Assembly: GCA_018269055.1 (NCBI GenBank)
Contig: JAFDVI010000006.1
Location: forward strand, 1-39,615
Direction: 5' to 3'
Source of the DNA: Acidobacteriota bacterium
GTDB taxonomy: Bacteria; Acidobacteriota; Blastocatellia; RBC074
Length of the DNA stretch: 39,615 nt
Below the pieces are notes generated by a model, which did no database searches, was not told where the DNA came from, and was given only the letters and a program-made list of their open reading frames with translations. A program made the position numbers and the translations under genes. This document shows positions 33,433-39,615 of the stretch, in pieces. Position 1 is the stretch's first letter. The number at the start of each line of letters is the position of its first letter.

Positions 33433-34403
33433 TCGTCGGTTTCATTCAGTCGTTCGATACTGTGCAATTTGCGGACGTCAATCGTCAAACGACCCGTCGG
33501 CGTCGGCGGATTGTAAATGTCACCAAACCTTGCCTGCCAGATGACCTCTTCGGCTTTGTAAGAAGATCGTGTATGAACCGTCTGCGAAAAGGTTTCATCA
33601 ATGCCGGTCAGCAAGACCAGCACTTCGGCGTCTGAGGTCAGCAATTCCTGCTCGGTTTTGCCGAACAACGGACTGGATTCGTCAATCGGATGCACCAGCG
33701 TCCAGCTCAAATTGAAGAAGGCGACCCGTTCGCGTTCCAGTTGCAGCGGATAGAAGCGCCGCACTCGTTTGCCGTCATAATCTTCAAATTGGGAATACAT
33801 GACCGTCGCGTGCAGTTCGATGATTTCGTTGCAGCGGCCATTGGTGATGCGAAACTCGAACGCAGTGATGCCGCGATATGGCGCGACGACAGCGTTATCA
33901 CTGAACAGGATGTTGGCTGTCGGACGGGAAAATCGCGAAAACAGCATTCCGGTAATTAACGCGAATGCCAGCAGCCCAAACAACGCTTCGAAAGTCACGA
34001 TCAAATTGGCGGCAATTCCGACCGGCGTAATGTTGCCGTACCCGATGGTTGCCATGGTGTGGACGCTGAAAAAGAACGCTTCCCAAAACCGATTTCCGAT
34101 GTGCAGGTTTTCGGGAACCATCAACGATCCCTCACCGCATGCCAAATAAGCAAAGGCAAAGATGGAATTTGCAATCAAATAGCCAATGACAACGAAGCCA
34201 AAAAACTTCGGCCAGGAAAGTTGCAGCAATGATTGATATAGGCTGAACGCCGCCAGCGGGTTCAAGCCCGTGCGCGCAACGTTGAAACTGCCGTCGCGAT
34301 TCAGCAACCGACGGCGACTTTCTCCCGCGACTTTCGCGCCAAAGCCTAAATCACGATTTTCATCTTCGCGGATAACAACGGGTTTGTTTTCGATGTTCGT
34401 CAT
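33429..34403 (-). CDS. Inward-rectifier (Kir-type) potassium channel
   Basis: 324 residues from the ATG at 34403; upstream in-frame starts run into ridA. Two membrane helices (FFGFVVIGYLIANSIFAFAY and AANLIVTFEALFGLLAFALI) flank the pore loop with the filter TIGYG (SVHTMATIGYGNITP). A C-terminal immunoglobulin-like Kir domain follows: FSRPTANILFSDNAVVAPYR, FRITNGRCNEIIELHATVMY, LVHPIDESSPLFGKTEQELL. It conducts K+ across the inner membrane as a tetramer gated by its cytoplasmic domain and lipids. It ends in an ATGA overlap with hpnK, which is unusual company for a channel. Confidence 0.92.
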   Translation of the reverse strand: MTNIENKPVVIREDENRDLGFGAKVAGESRRRLLNRDGSFNVARTGLNPLAAFSLYQSLLQLSWPKFFGFVVIGYLIANSIFAFAYLACGEGSLMVPENLHIGNRFWEAFFFSVHTMATIGYGNITPVGIAANLIVTFEALFGLLAFALITGMLFSRFSRPTANILFSDNAVVAPYRGITAFEFRITNGRCNEIIELHATVMYSQFEDYDGKRVRRFYPLQLERERVAFFNLSWTLVHPIDESSPLFGKTEQELLTSDAEVLVLLTGIDETFSQTVHTRSSYKAEEVIWQARFGDIYNPPTPTGRLTIDVRKLHSIERLNETDE

Positions 34404-34419
34404 AGCGTTTTGAGGCCAA

Positions 34420-34839
34420 TCAGTGGACGTTGAGCAGCCATTTTTCATGGTGCTGCGGATCAACTGTGGCGACGGCTTCGATTTCAATCTGAAAGCCGTA
34501 ATGCAATTCCTTGACGGGAACGATGGCTCGCGCCGGACGATGTTCTCCAAATACACGCGCGTAAACTTCGTTCACGCGGCTCCATAACCCGATGTCGGAA
34601 ACGTACACAGTGGTTTTCAATACGCGGCTCAGATCGCTGCCTGCGGCCAACAGGATTTCCCGGATGTTGAACAGAACTTGTTCGGTTTGCTCTTCGATGG
34701 AGCCAAGTTTCTTTTCGCCGGTTTTCGCATCAATGGGCAATTGCCCGGCAACGTACACAACGCCGTGATGCACCGTGGCCTGAGAATAATGTCCGCCCGG
34801 TTGCGGAGCATTTGGTGTCAAAATGTATCTCATTTCCAT
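34420..34839 (-). CDS. RidA/YjgF family protein
   Basis: 139 residues from the ATG at 34839, which follows AGAGGTGAT; an in-frame start at 34875 overlaps the upstream gene and is less likely. The RidA fold is clear: PGGHYSQATVHHGVVYVAGQ, EEQTEQVLFNIREILLAAGS, TTVYVSDIGLWSRVNEVYAR, RPARAIVPVKELHYGFQIEI. The Arg of the RPARA segment is the ligand-binding Arg of active RidA enzymes, which hydrolyse reactive imines from PLP enzymes. It lies 5 bases after the deacetylase gene and 16 bases before the channel gene. Confidence 0.92.
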   Translation of the reverse strand: MEMRYILTPNAPQPGGHYSQATVHHGVVYVAGQLPIDAKTGEKKLGSIEEQTEQVLFNIREILLAAGSDLSRVLKTTVYVSDIGLWSRVNEVYARVFGEHRPARAIVPVKELHYGFQIEIEAVATVDPQHHEKWLLNVH

Positions 34840-34844
34840 AACGA

Positions 34845-35807
34845 TCACCTCTGGTTGTAAAGATCCAACACCCATTCGGGTGGTTCAGGATCGTCTTTGA
34901 AACTGATGGTTTGTCCCAGGCTTTTTGACCAGCGCCAGAGCCAGGTCGGCCCACGATCGTTGACCAATGTGTCTTTGGTTTGATAGGCCGGATCGCGCAT
35001 TGCTTCATCGAGTGTAATGAAGCGATAGCCGCGCGTTTCGTACCGACGCAGCATTTCGTCCAGACAATCGGCGTTCAGATCGTTGGCGTGGAGCAGCAAA
35101 ACCTGCGGAATCTCTCGGCCAAAAATCTGCGGAGAAATCTGTTCGGCAAATCCGGTCGCGGCGAAGGTGAAGTCCAGATATGCTTCGCGCAAGCGCTTCG
35201 CCAGGGCTTCGTCCTTCTTGAGCCTGGCGTGAGCGTAACCGACGTTATAGATGAAGTCGCTGTTTTCGATGGTGTGCGGCGTTACTTTATACCCGCGCGC
35301 AGCCAGGAATTTTTCAATCGCTTCTTTCTTTTCTTTGGTGTTGCCAGTGTGCGTCATCGGATGGCGAAAATAGAGTTGGTATGGTTTGCGCGATTCCATC
35401 AGCTTGCGCGTAAGAACGTCGCCTTTGGCGATTTCTTCCTGGAATCGTTCGACGGTCATCCGATTGAAATCCGGATGCGAGTATGTGTGATTGCCCAAAA
35501 TCGCCTGGGCGTCCACCCATTGTTTGAGCAGCGCGGTTCGCGCTTCCAGTTCGCCCGCCGCATGTAACTTCCCTTCGTTGACGAACCCAACTGAGGGAGC
35601 GCGATGCGATTTCAGAATACGCAGTAATTCCGAGGTAACGCGTTGGGCATTCGGAAGGTAGCTTCCCCCAGCCGGATTGACATACGGCAAATCGTCAAAG
35701 GTCAGCGCAATCGTTCGACCTGTGGGCAGTGGCTGATTAGGCCGCGCCATCGTTAAGGCACAAACACAAAGCAGGGTTGATAACGAAATCAAAGTGATCT
35801 TGTTCAT
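34845..35807 (-). CDS. Secreted polysaccharide deacetylase (NodB-like)
   Basis: 320 residues with a signal peptide (ITLISLSTLLCVCALTMA). A carbohydrate esterase family 4 fold follows: TIALTFDDLPYVNPAG (catalytic base and metal Asp), ILGNHTYSHPDFN (metal His pair), YFRHPMTHTG and VLLLHANDLNADCL. It removes N- or O-acetyl groups from a cell-wall or extracellular polysaccharide. It is the first gene of the minus-strand operon that continues through ridA, the channel and the hopanoid genes. The 104-base gap upstream may hold the operon promoter, but I see no clear boxes. Confidence 0.9.
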   Translation of the reverse strand: MNKITLISLSTLLCVCALTMARPNQPLPTGRTIALTFDDLPYVNPAGGSYLPNAQRVTSELLRILKSHRAPSVGFVNEGKLHAAGELEARTALLKQWVDAQAILGNHTYSHPDFNRMTVERFQEEIAKGDVLTRKLMESRKPYQLYFRHPMTHTGNTKEKKEAIEKFLAARGYKVTPHTIENSDFIYNVGYAHARLKKDEALAKRLREAYLDFTFAATGFAEQISPQIFGREIPQVLLLHANDLNADCLDEMLRRYETRGYRFITLDEAMRDPAYQTKDTLVNDRGPTWLWRWSKSLGQTISFKDDPEPPEWVLDLYNQR

Positions 35808-35911
35808 TGATTGCCTCAGGGTTAAAACAAATCTGTTTGGGATTGAACAGGAAGGATTGTAAACAAGACGATGCAGAAATTCCTATAGAGCGCCAATGCC
35901 ATAAACTTTGG

Positions 35912-36634
35912 CTATGCCGGTTGGTCGTTGCGCAAATCGGCGGCTTTCAATTCCTTGCGGCTGCATTGCCGTTTGTTGGTCACGCGCCAGGTTGTTTGGC
36001 CCTCTTCCACAAAAGTCATTTTCACTTCTTCCTCAGGAGGGCGTTGCGAGCGGTTGTAACGTTCAAGGTCGGCAAAGTACCAAATGCCACTGAGTTTGAC
36101 GTAATGCCGGTTGCCGCTGATCGGCACGCGCCATCCGGTTTGACGTTTCCGCTCAGCGCGTTTCTCGGCCAGAGATTTGTGCCAAATGCTTTTCGCATCG
36201 CTCCAACACAGCAATCCCGTTCGCGGATGAACATACAACCCGGACACCCGTTCGATTCGGCGATAGCCAAACCTGTAAATTTTTCCGTCTTCACCGACGA
36301 AGCAATCCTGTTCCACTTCCCATTTCACGTGGTCGAAGATGTGAATGCCGGTCGTTTTGCGCTTATCCAGATGCTGGGCCAGTTCGCTGTAAACCTTATC
36401 CCACGGTTTGCCGACGTTTCTGCGCAAATACCTTCGCAATGGGCCGAGCAAATCCGAAAAAGATTTGGTTTCCTGATTTCCGGACGAACGAACGTGTTTG
36501 TTGCGCGATCCGGAAACGCGTTTTGGCAAATCGCCATAATCCGCCGATTCATCGTAGCGTTTGATGCGCCGCGCAGTTTTGCCGCTTTTGAGGCTATGTC
36601 CGCGCCGAGGGCGTTCAACCACCACTTTGGACAT
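35912..36634 (-). CDS. Conserved-looking basic protein of unknown function
   Basis: 240 residues from the ATG at 36634; in-frame starts at 36646 and 36697 are possible, the last being inside a repeat element. It is basic, with MSKVVVERPRRGHSLKSGKT at the start and RRYLRRNVGKPWDKVYSELA, TTGIHIFDHVKWEVEQDCFV, RVSGLYVHPRTGLLCW and SGNRHYVKLSGIWYFADLER in the middle. There is no signal peptide or membrane segment. I do not recognise a family. The regular Trp/Tyr/Arg content and defined blocks suggest a real globular protein. It is divergent from the dehydrogenase gene across a 100-bp palindromic element. Confidence 0.65.
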   Translation of the reverse strand: MSKVVVERPRRGHSLKSGKTARRIKRYDESADYGDLPKRVSGSRNKHVRSSGNQETKSFSDLLGPLRRYLRRNVGKPWDKVYSELAQHLDKRKTTGIHIFDHVKWEVEQDCFVGEDGKIYRFGYRRIERVSGLYVHPRTGLLCWSDAKSIWHKSLAEKRAERKRQTGWRVPISGNRHYVKLSGIWYFADLERYNRSQRPPEEEVKMTFVEEGQTTWRVTNKRQCSRKELKAADLRNDQPA

Positions 36635-36662
36635 ATCATTTCGCATACATTCTGCTTTCTTT

Positions 36663-36762
36663 GTAGCGCAGGTTTTCCAAGCTGCGCAGGTATTCAAAAG
36701 AGGTTCTTTTCTTTCAATGTCCCTTTAGCGCGAGACCTGCGCAGGTTGAAAACCTGCGCTAC
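36663..36762. repeat. 100-bp palindromic (REP/BIME-like) element
   Basis: The left arm (36663-36691, starting GTAGCGCAGGTTTTC) and the right arm (36735-36762) are inverted copies with one indel-type difference. Each arm also folds on itself (GCGCAGG...CTGCGC). It lies between two divergent genes and may overlap their promoters. Confidence 0.8.
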
Positions 36763-36849
36763 CTTGATGCCGCGCGGCTTGCCTGATACGCTCCGCGCTC
36801 GCGTTTTCTGCATTCACACCCATCAACAACTCATAAGGAGAAAAGACCT

Positions 36850-38004
36850 GTGAAAACTTCTCTCAAGGGCTTCTTGCAACTTTCGCTTGGCTCGCTCTGT
36901 TTCATCGCTTCCTCTGCGTTTGGGCAGACGCCTGCTCAACCGCAGGCTCCCGCCACACCGGCGACGTTGACCGTCCCTGCCGGATTCAAAGTTTCCGTGT
37001 TTGCCTCGGACGTGACCGGCGGCCGGCTGATGGCCGTCAGTCCTGACGGAGTGTTATTCGTTGCGCGTCAACCCAAAGGCGATGTCGTCGCGTTGCCCGA
37101 CCGCAACAAAGACGGCAAAGCGGACAGTGTGGACGTTGTTGCCAGCGGGATGACTCGTCCGCACAGCCTGGCGTTCAACAAAGGCTATCTGTACATCGCC
37201 ACCAATCCGGCGGTGATGCGCGTCAAATACGAAAACGGCAAAGTCGTCGGCACGCCGGAAAAATTCATTGACTTGCCCGTTTCAACCACTGCGCACTGGA
37301 CGCGCAGCATCGGTTTTGACAAAGCCGGCAAGCTCTATATTTCCATCGGCTCTTCCTGCAACGTTTGCGAAGAAACCGATGACCGGCGTACGACGATTCA
37401 GGTTTGCGATATTTCGGGCGCGAAACCGACTTGCCAGGCCTTTGCCAAAGGGATGCGCAATTCCATCGGCTTCGATTGGGACCCGAAAACTGGCGTCATC
37501 TGGGCCGACGATATGGGCCAGGACGGGCTTGGCGAAGAGTTTCCGCCTGATGAAATCAACCGCATCGAAGCAGGGAAGCATTACGGCTTTCCGTACTTCG
37601 TCGGCAACAACGTCGCCAACGCTGGGCTGAAAGACGCCAAAAGCTCTCTGGACGCCAGCAAAGCCACGCCGCCCGCGCTGGCAATGCCCGCGCATTCTTC
37701 GCCGATTGATTTGCGGTTTTACAAAGGCAACAAATTCCCGGCGGCTTATCGCGGCGCGCTGCTCATCGCGATTCACGGTTCCAGCCCGACGGGTCGCAAA
37801 GAAAAGATCGGTTACAACGTTTCGCGCGTGGTGTTCAAAGACGGCAAACCCGTCAGTTTGGAACCCTTCGTCACCGGTTGGCTTTCCAACGGCCAAGCTA
37901 ACAACGGTCGCCCGGCTGGCCTGATTACGGGAGCCGACGGCGCGCTGTACATCTCCGACGACAACAAAGGCTTCGTCTACCGTGTGGCTTACGAAGGAAG
38001 GTAA
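36850..38004 (+). CDS. Secreted PQQ-type glucose/sorbosone dehydrogenase-like protein
   Basis: 384 residues from a GTG at 36850 with AAGGAG upstream. A signal peptide (LGSLCFIASSAFGQ) and a Pro/Ala linker precede a six-bladed beta-propeller of the glucose/sorbosone dehydrogenase family: PAGFKVSVFASDVTGGRLMA, MTRPHSLAFNKGYLYIATNP, GFDKAGKLYISIGSSCNVCE, FAKGMRNSIGFDWDPKTGVI, WADDMGQDGLGEEFPPDEIN, ADGALYISDDNKGFVYRV. Such enzymes oxidise sugars in the periplasm with PQQ as cofactor; I cannot confirm the PQQ ligands. Two Cys pairs (CNVC and VCDISGAKPTC) may form disulfides. It stands alone. Confidence 0.88.
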   Translation: MKTSLKGFLQLSLGSLCFIASSAFGQTPAQPQAPATPATLTVPAGFKVSVFASDVTGGRLMAVSPDGVLFVARQPKGDVVALPDRNKDGKADSVDVVASGMTRPHSLAFNKGYLYIATNPAVMRVKYENGKVVGTPEKFIDLPVSTTAHWTRSIGFDKAGKLYISIGSSCNVCEETDDRRTTIQVCDISGAKPTCQAFAKGMRNSIGFDWDPKTGVIWADDMGQDGLGEEFPPDEINRIEAGKHYGFPYFVGNNVANAGLKDAKSSLDASKATPPALAMPAHSSPIDLRFYKGNKFPAAYRGALLIAIHGSSPTGRKEKIGYNVSRVVFKDGKPVSLEPFVTGWLSNGQANNGRPAGLITGADGALYISDDNKGFVYRVAYEGR

Positions 38005-38019
38005 CGATTCGTCATCAGG

Positions 38020-38117
38020 CGTTCAGAGTACCAGCTTTAGCTGGCTGATGGCGGCTTTAGCCGCCCTGTTGCGGATCGTAAACGATCCGCTGCCGCCTAA
38101 AGGCGGTACTCTGAACG
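38020..38117. repeat. 98-bp palindrome made of four tetraloop hairpins
   Basis: Perfect 13-base outer ends (CGTTCAGAGTACC and its complement) enclose four consecutive hairpins: CCAGC-TTTA-GCTGG (38031-38044), GGCGGC-TTTA-GCCGCC (38050-38065), GCGGATCG-TAAA-CGATCCGC (38071-38090) and CCGCC-TAAA-GGCGG (38093-38106). It fills the gap between the convergent dehydrogenase and rtcB genes, ending directly at the rtcB stop codon. Confidence 0.9.
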
Positions 38118-39347
38118 TCAACCCTTCACGCAAACCACCTGCTTCAATGTGTGAACAGCCTCAACCAAATCACTCTGTGCATTCATCACATCCTCAATAG
38201 GTTTGTAACAAGCAGGAGTTTCGTCAATCACGTCTTCGTCCTTACGGCATTCAATGCCTTCGGTGGCTTTGGCGTGATCGGCGGTGGTGAAACGACGCTT
38301 CGCTTCGTTGCGCGACATTGCGCGGCCCGCGCCGTGGCTACACGAATGGAAACTTTCTTCGTTTCCCAAACCGCGCACGATGTACGACCGAGCGCCCATC
38401 GAACCCGGAATGATTCCCCAATCGCCTAGCCGCGCACGCACCGCGCCTTTGCGCGTGACGAAGACTTCTTCGCCGAAATGCTCCTCAACCGCGACGTAGT
38501 TGTGGTGGCAGTTGACCGCAGCTTCTGTCAGCGCGAACTCAGGAACTTCGTTCGAGTTCGCGATTGCATCCACCAACTGCTCCATCATCAGTTTGCGGTT
38601 GTACATCGCGAATTCCTGCGCCCAACTGACGGCTTCGACGTAATCTTCGAAATGCTCCGAGCCTTCCTCGAAGTACGCCAAGTCTTTGTCGGGCAGGTTT
38701 TTGATGTGCTGGCGCATATCGCCCTTGGCCATTTCAATGAAAAACGTGCCGATGCGATTGCCTACGCCGCGCGAACCGCTGTGCAGCATAAACCAGACTT
38801 GATCGCTTTCATCCAGGCAGACTTCGATGAAGTGATTGCCGGTTCCGAGCGTGCCCAGATGGTTGACGTGGTTGCCACGATCCAGCCGCGGATACTTTTC
38901 GGTAATCGCCTTGTAGCCAATTTCCAACTGCCGCCAAACGCCTTGCTGCCGCCGCGGGATTTCTCCCCAAGCGCCCTTGTCGCGCCGTCCGCCGTGATCC
39001 GTGCGCCCGTGCGGAATGGCTTTTTCAATCGCCCGGCGAATGTTGCGCAGGTTGTCCGGCAGATGGCTGGCGTTGAGCGTCGTCTGCACGGCCATTACGC
39101 CGCACCCAATGTCTACACCGACAGCGGCTGGCACGATTGCGCCTTTGGTTGTGATGACGCTGCCGATGGTTGCGCCCAAGCCCCAGTGAACATCCGGCAT
39201 CGCGGCAACCCATTTGTGAACAAAGGGAAGCTGCGCGACGTTCGTCAACTGCTTCTTCGCGTCATCTTCCAGCTTGACGCCCTTCGTCCAGGCTTTAACG
39301 GGAACGCCGTTTTCGACTTCGATCAGGTTGTAACGAGTGTTGCTCAC
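38118..39347 (-). CDS. rtcB: RNA-splicing ligase RtcB
   Basis: 409 residues from a GTG at 39347, overlapping the upstream ORF stop (GTGA). RtcB joins RNA 2',3'-cyclic phosphate or 3'-phosphate ends to 5'-OH ends using GTP and Mn2+. Signatures: AAVGVDIGCGVMAVQTTLNA with the metal-binding Cys, GTLGTGNHFIEV, LHSGSRGVGNRIG, NCHHNYVAVEE and SCSHGAGRAMSRNEAKRRF with the guanylylated His. Domain order and length are typical. Bacterial RtcB acts in RNA repair or tRNA healing. No archease or rtcA is in the window. Confidence 0.97.
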   Translation of the reverse strand: MSNTRYNLIEVENGVPVKAWTKGVKLEDDAKKQLTNVAQLPFVHKWVAAMPDVHWGLGATIGSVITTKGAIVPAAVGVDIGCGVMAVQTTLNASHLPDNLRNIRRAIEKAIPHGRTDHGGRRDKGAWGEIPRRQQGVWRQLEIGYKAITEKYPRLDRGNHVNHLGTLGTGNHFIEVCLDESDQVWFMLHSGSRGVGNRIGTFFIEMAKGDMRQHIKNLPDKDLAYFEEGSEHFEDYVEAVSWAQEFAMYNRKLMMEQLVDAIANSNEVPEFALTEAAVNCHHNYVAVEEHFGEEVFVTRKGAVRARLGDWGIIPGSMGARSYIVRGLGNEESFHSCSHGAGRAMSRNEAKRRFTTADHAKATEGIECRKDEDVIDETPACYKPIEDVMNAQSDLVEAVHTLKQVVCVKG

Positions 39348-39615
39348 TGCTTAGCCCTTTCAATAAAGAAACCAAAACGATTCACATTGACTTGATCCAA
39401 CCGATCCTTCAAATCGGATAAGTGTTCAATCAGAGCAAAATCTTTCAGCACAATCTTTGTGCAAAATGCTCCAAGATCAGCGCATCTCAAAAACGCTCTC
39501 GCACAAGACATCTGGAAGAATTCAAGCTCCATATTGAGATGCCCGACCATACCTGAATGAACGAACCAACTCGCATGTCTATATTCAGAAACATAAAGCT
39601 CTTCAATGGTGGCGC
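39344..39615 (-). CDS. Partial protein upstream of rtcB, DUF5677-like
   Basis: The frame is open to the right edge and ends at 39344, four bases into rtcB. The visible C-terminal 90 residues read ...ATIEELYVSEYRHASWFVHS, GMVGHLNMELEFFQMSCARA, FLRCADLGAFCTKIVLKDFA, then a charged end. The segment YRHASWFVHSG resembles the end of DUF5677-type proteins, but this is a weak call from a fragment. The overlap suggests co-translation with rtcB. The ATG at 39550 is internal, not a start. Confidence 0.55.
   Translation of the reverse strand, partial: ATIEELYVSEYRHASWFVHSGMVGHLNMELEFFQMSCARAFLRCADLGAFCTKIVLKDFALIEHLSDLKDRLDQVNVNRFGFFIERAKQ

Overview
The window looks like a chromosomal segment of a free-living Gram-negative bacterium of roughly 50-55% GC. 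I infer Acidobacteriota, probably class Blastocatellia. The reasons are an RHS protein of the type common there, hopanoid side-chain genes, a CusF-SCO fusion, and many short palindromic repeat elements between and even inside genes. I could not run a taxonomic search. I see no rRNA, tRNA, CRISPR array, transposase or integrase.

Layout. 1-2577 (minus): an RHS/YD-repeat protein running off the left edge, with its secreted N-terminal segment in a different frame. 2.9-5.9 kb: an AlbA_2-type ATP-binding protein, tatA, a YtxH protein and a membrane-anchored coiled-coil protein. 6.0-14.0 kb (plus): ileS, a small coiled-coil protein, lspA, lgt, a glycosyltransferase-methyltransferase fusion and a Wzt-type ABC ATPase. 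This is an envelope and lipoprotein maturation block. 14.3-17.7 kb (plus): a Ser/Thr kinase and an FGE-like protein in visibly AT-richer DNA. On the left this pair is bounded by a frameshifted relic of a sulfite reductase 3' end, and on the right by the intact sulfite reductase gene. 17.7-20.1 kb (minus): the sulfite reductase, preceded by a 25-codon leader ORF with five consecutive Cys codons and then an intrinsic terminator. I read this as a cysteine-responsive attenuator. 20.2-26.9 kb: small zinc-ribbon, HEAT, Cys-rich, RRM, CarD-like and DUF1508 proteins around two radical SAM enzymes.

27.0-28.7 kb (minus): a secreted M28 metallopeptidase. 28.9-35.8 kb (minus): one long operon of polysaccharide deacetylase, ridA, a Kir-type K+ channel, hpnK, two SMR-like small membrane proteins, hpnI, CusF-SCO and a secreted OB-like protein, ending in a strong terminator. 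Four consecutive junctions (channel-hpnK-SMR-SMR-hpnI) are 4-base ATGA overlaps. This makes a tightly coupled hopanoid glucosamine module, with the SMR pair as a candidate lipid flippase. 35.9-39.6 kb: an unrecognised protein, a secreted sorbosone-dehydrogenase-like protein, rtcB and a partial ORF at the right edge, with two large palindromic repeat elements in the gaps.

The most notable observations are the poly-Cys attenuator, the hopanoid operon with its paired SMR proteins, the sulfite reductase relic flanking the kinase island, and the palindromic elements, one of which sits in frame inside a coding sequence.
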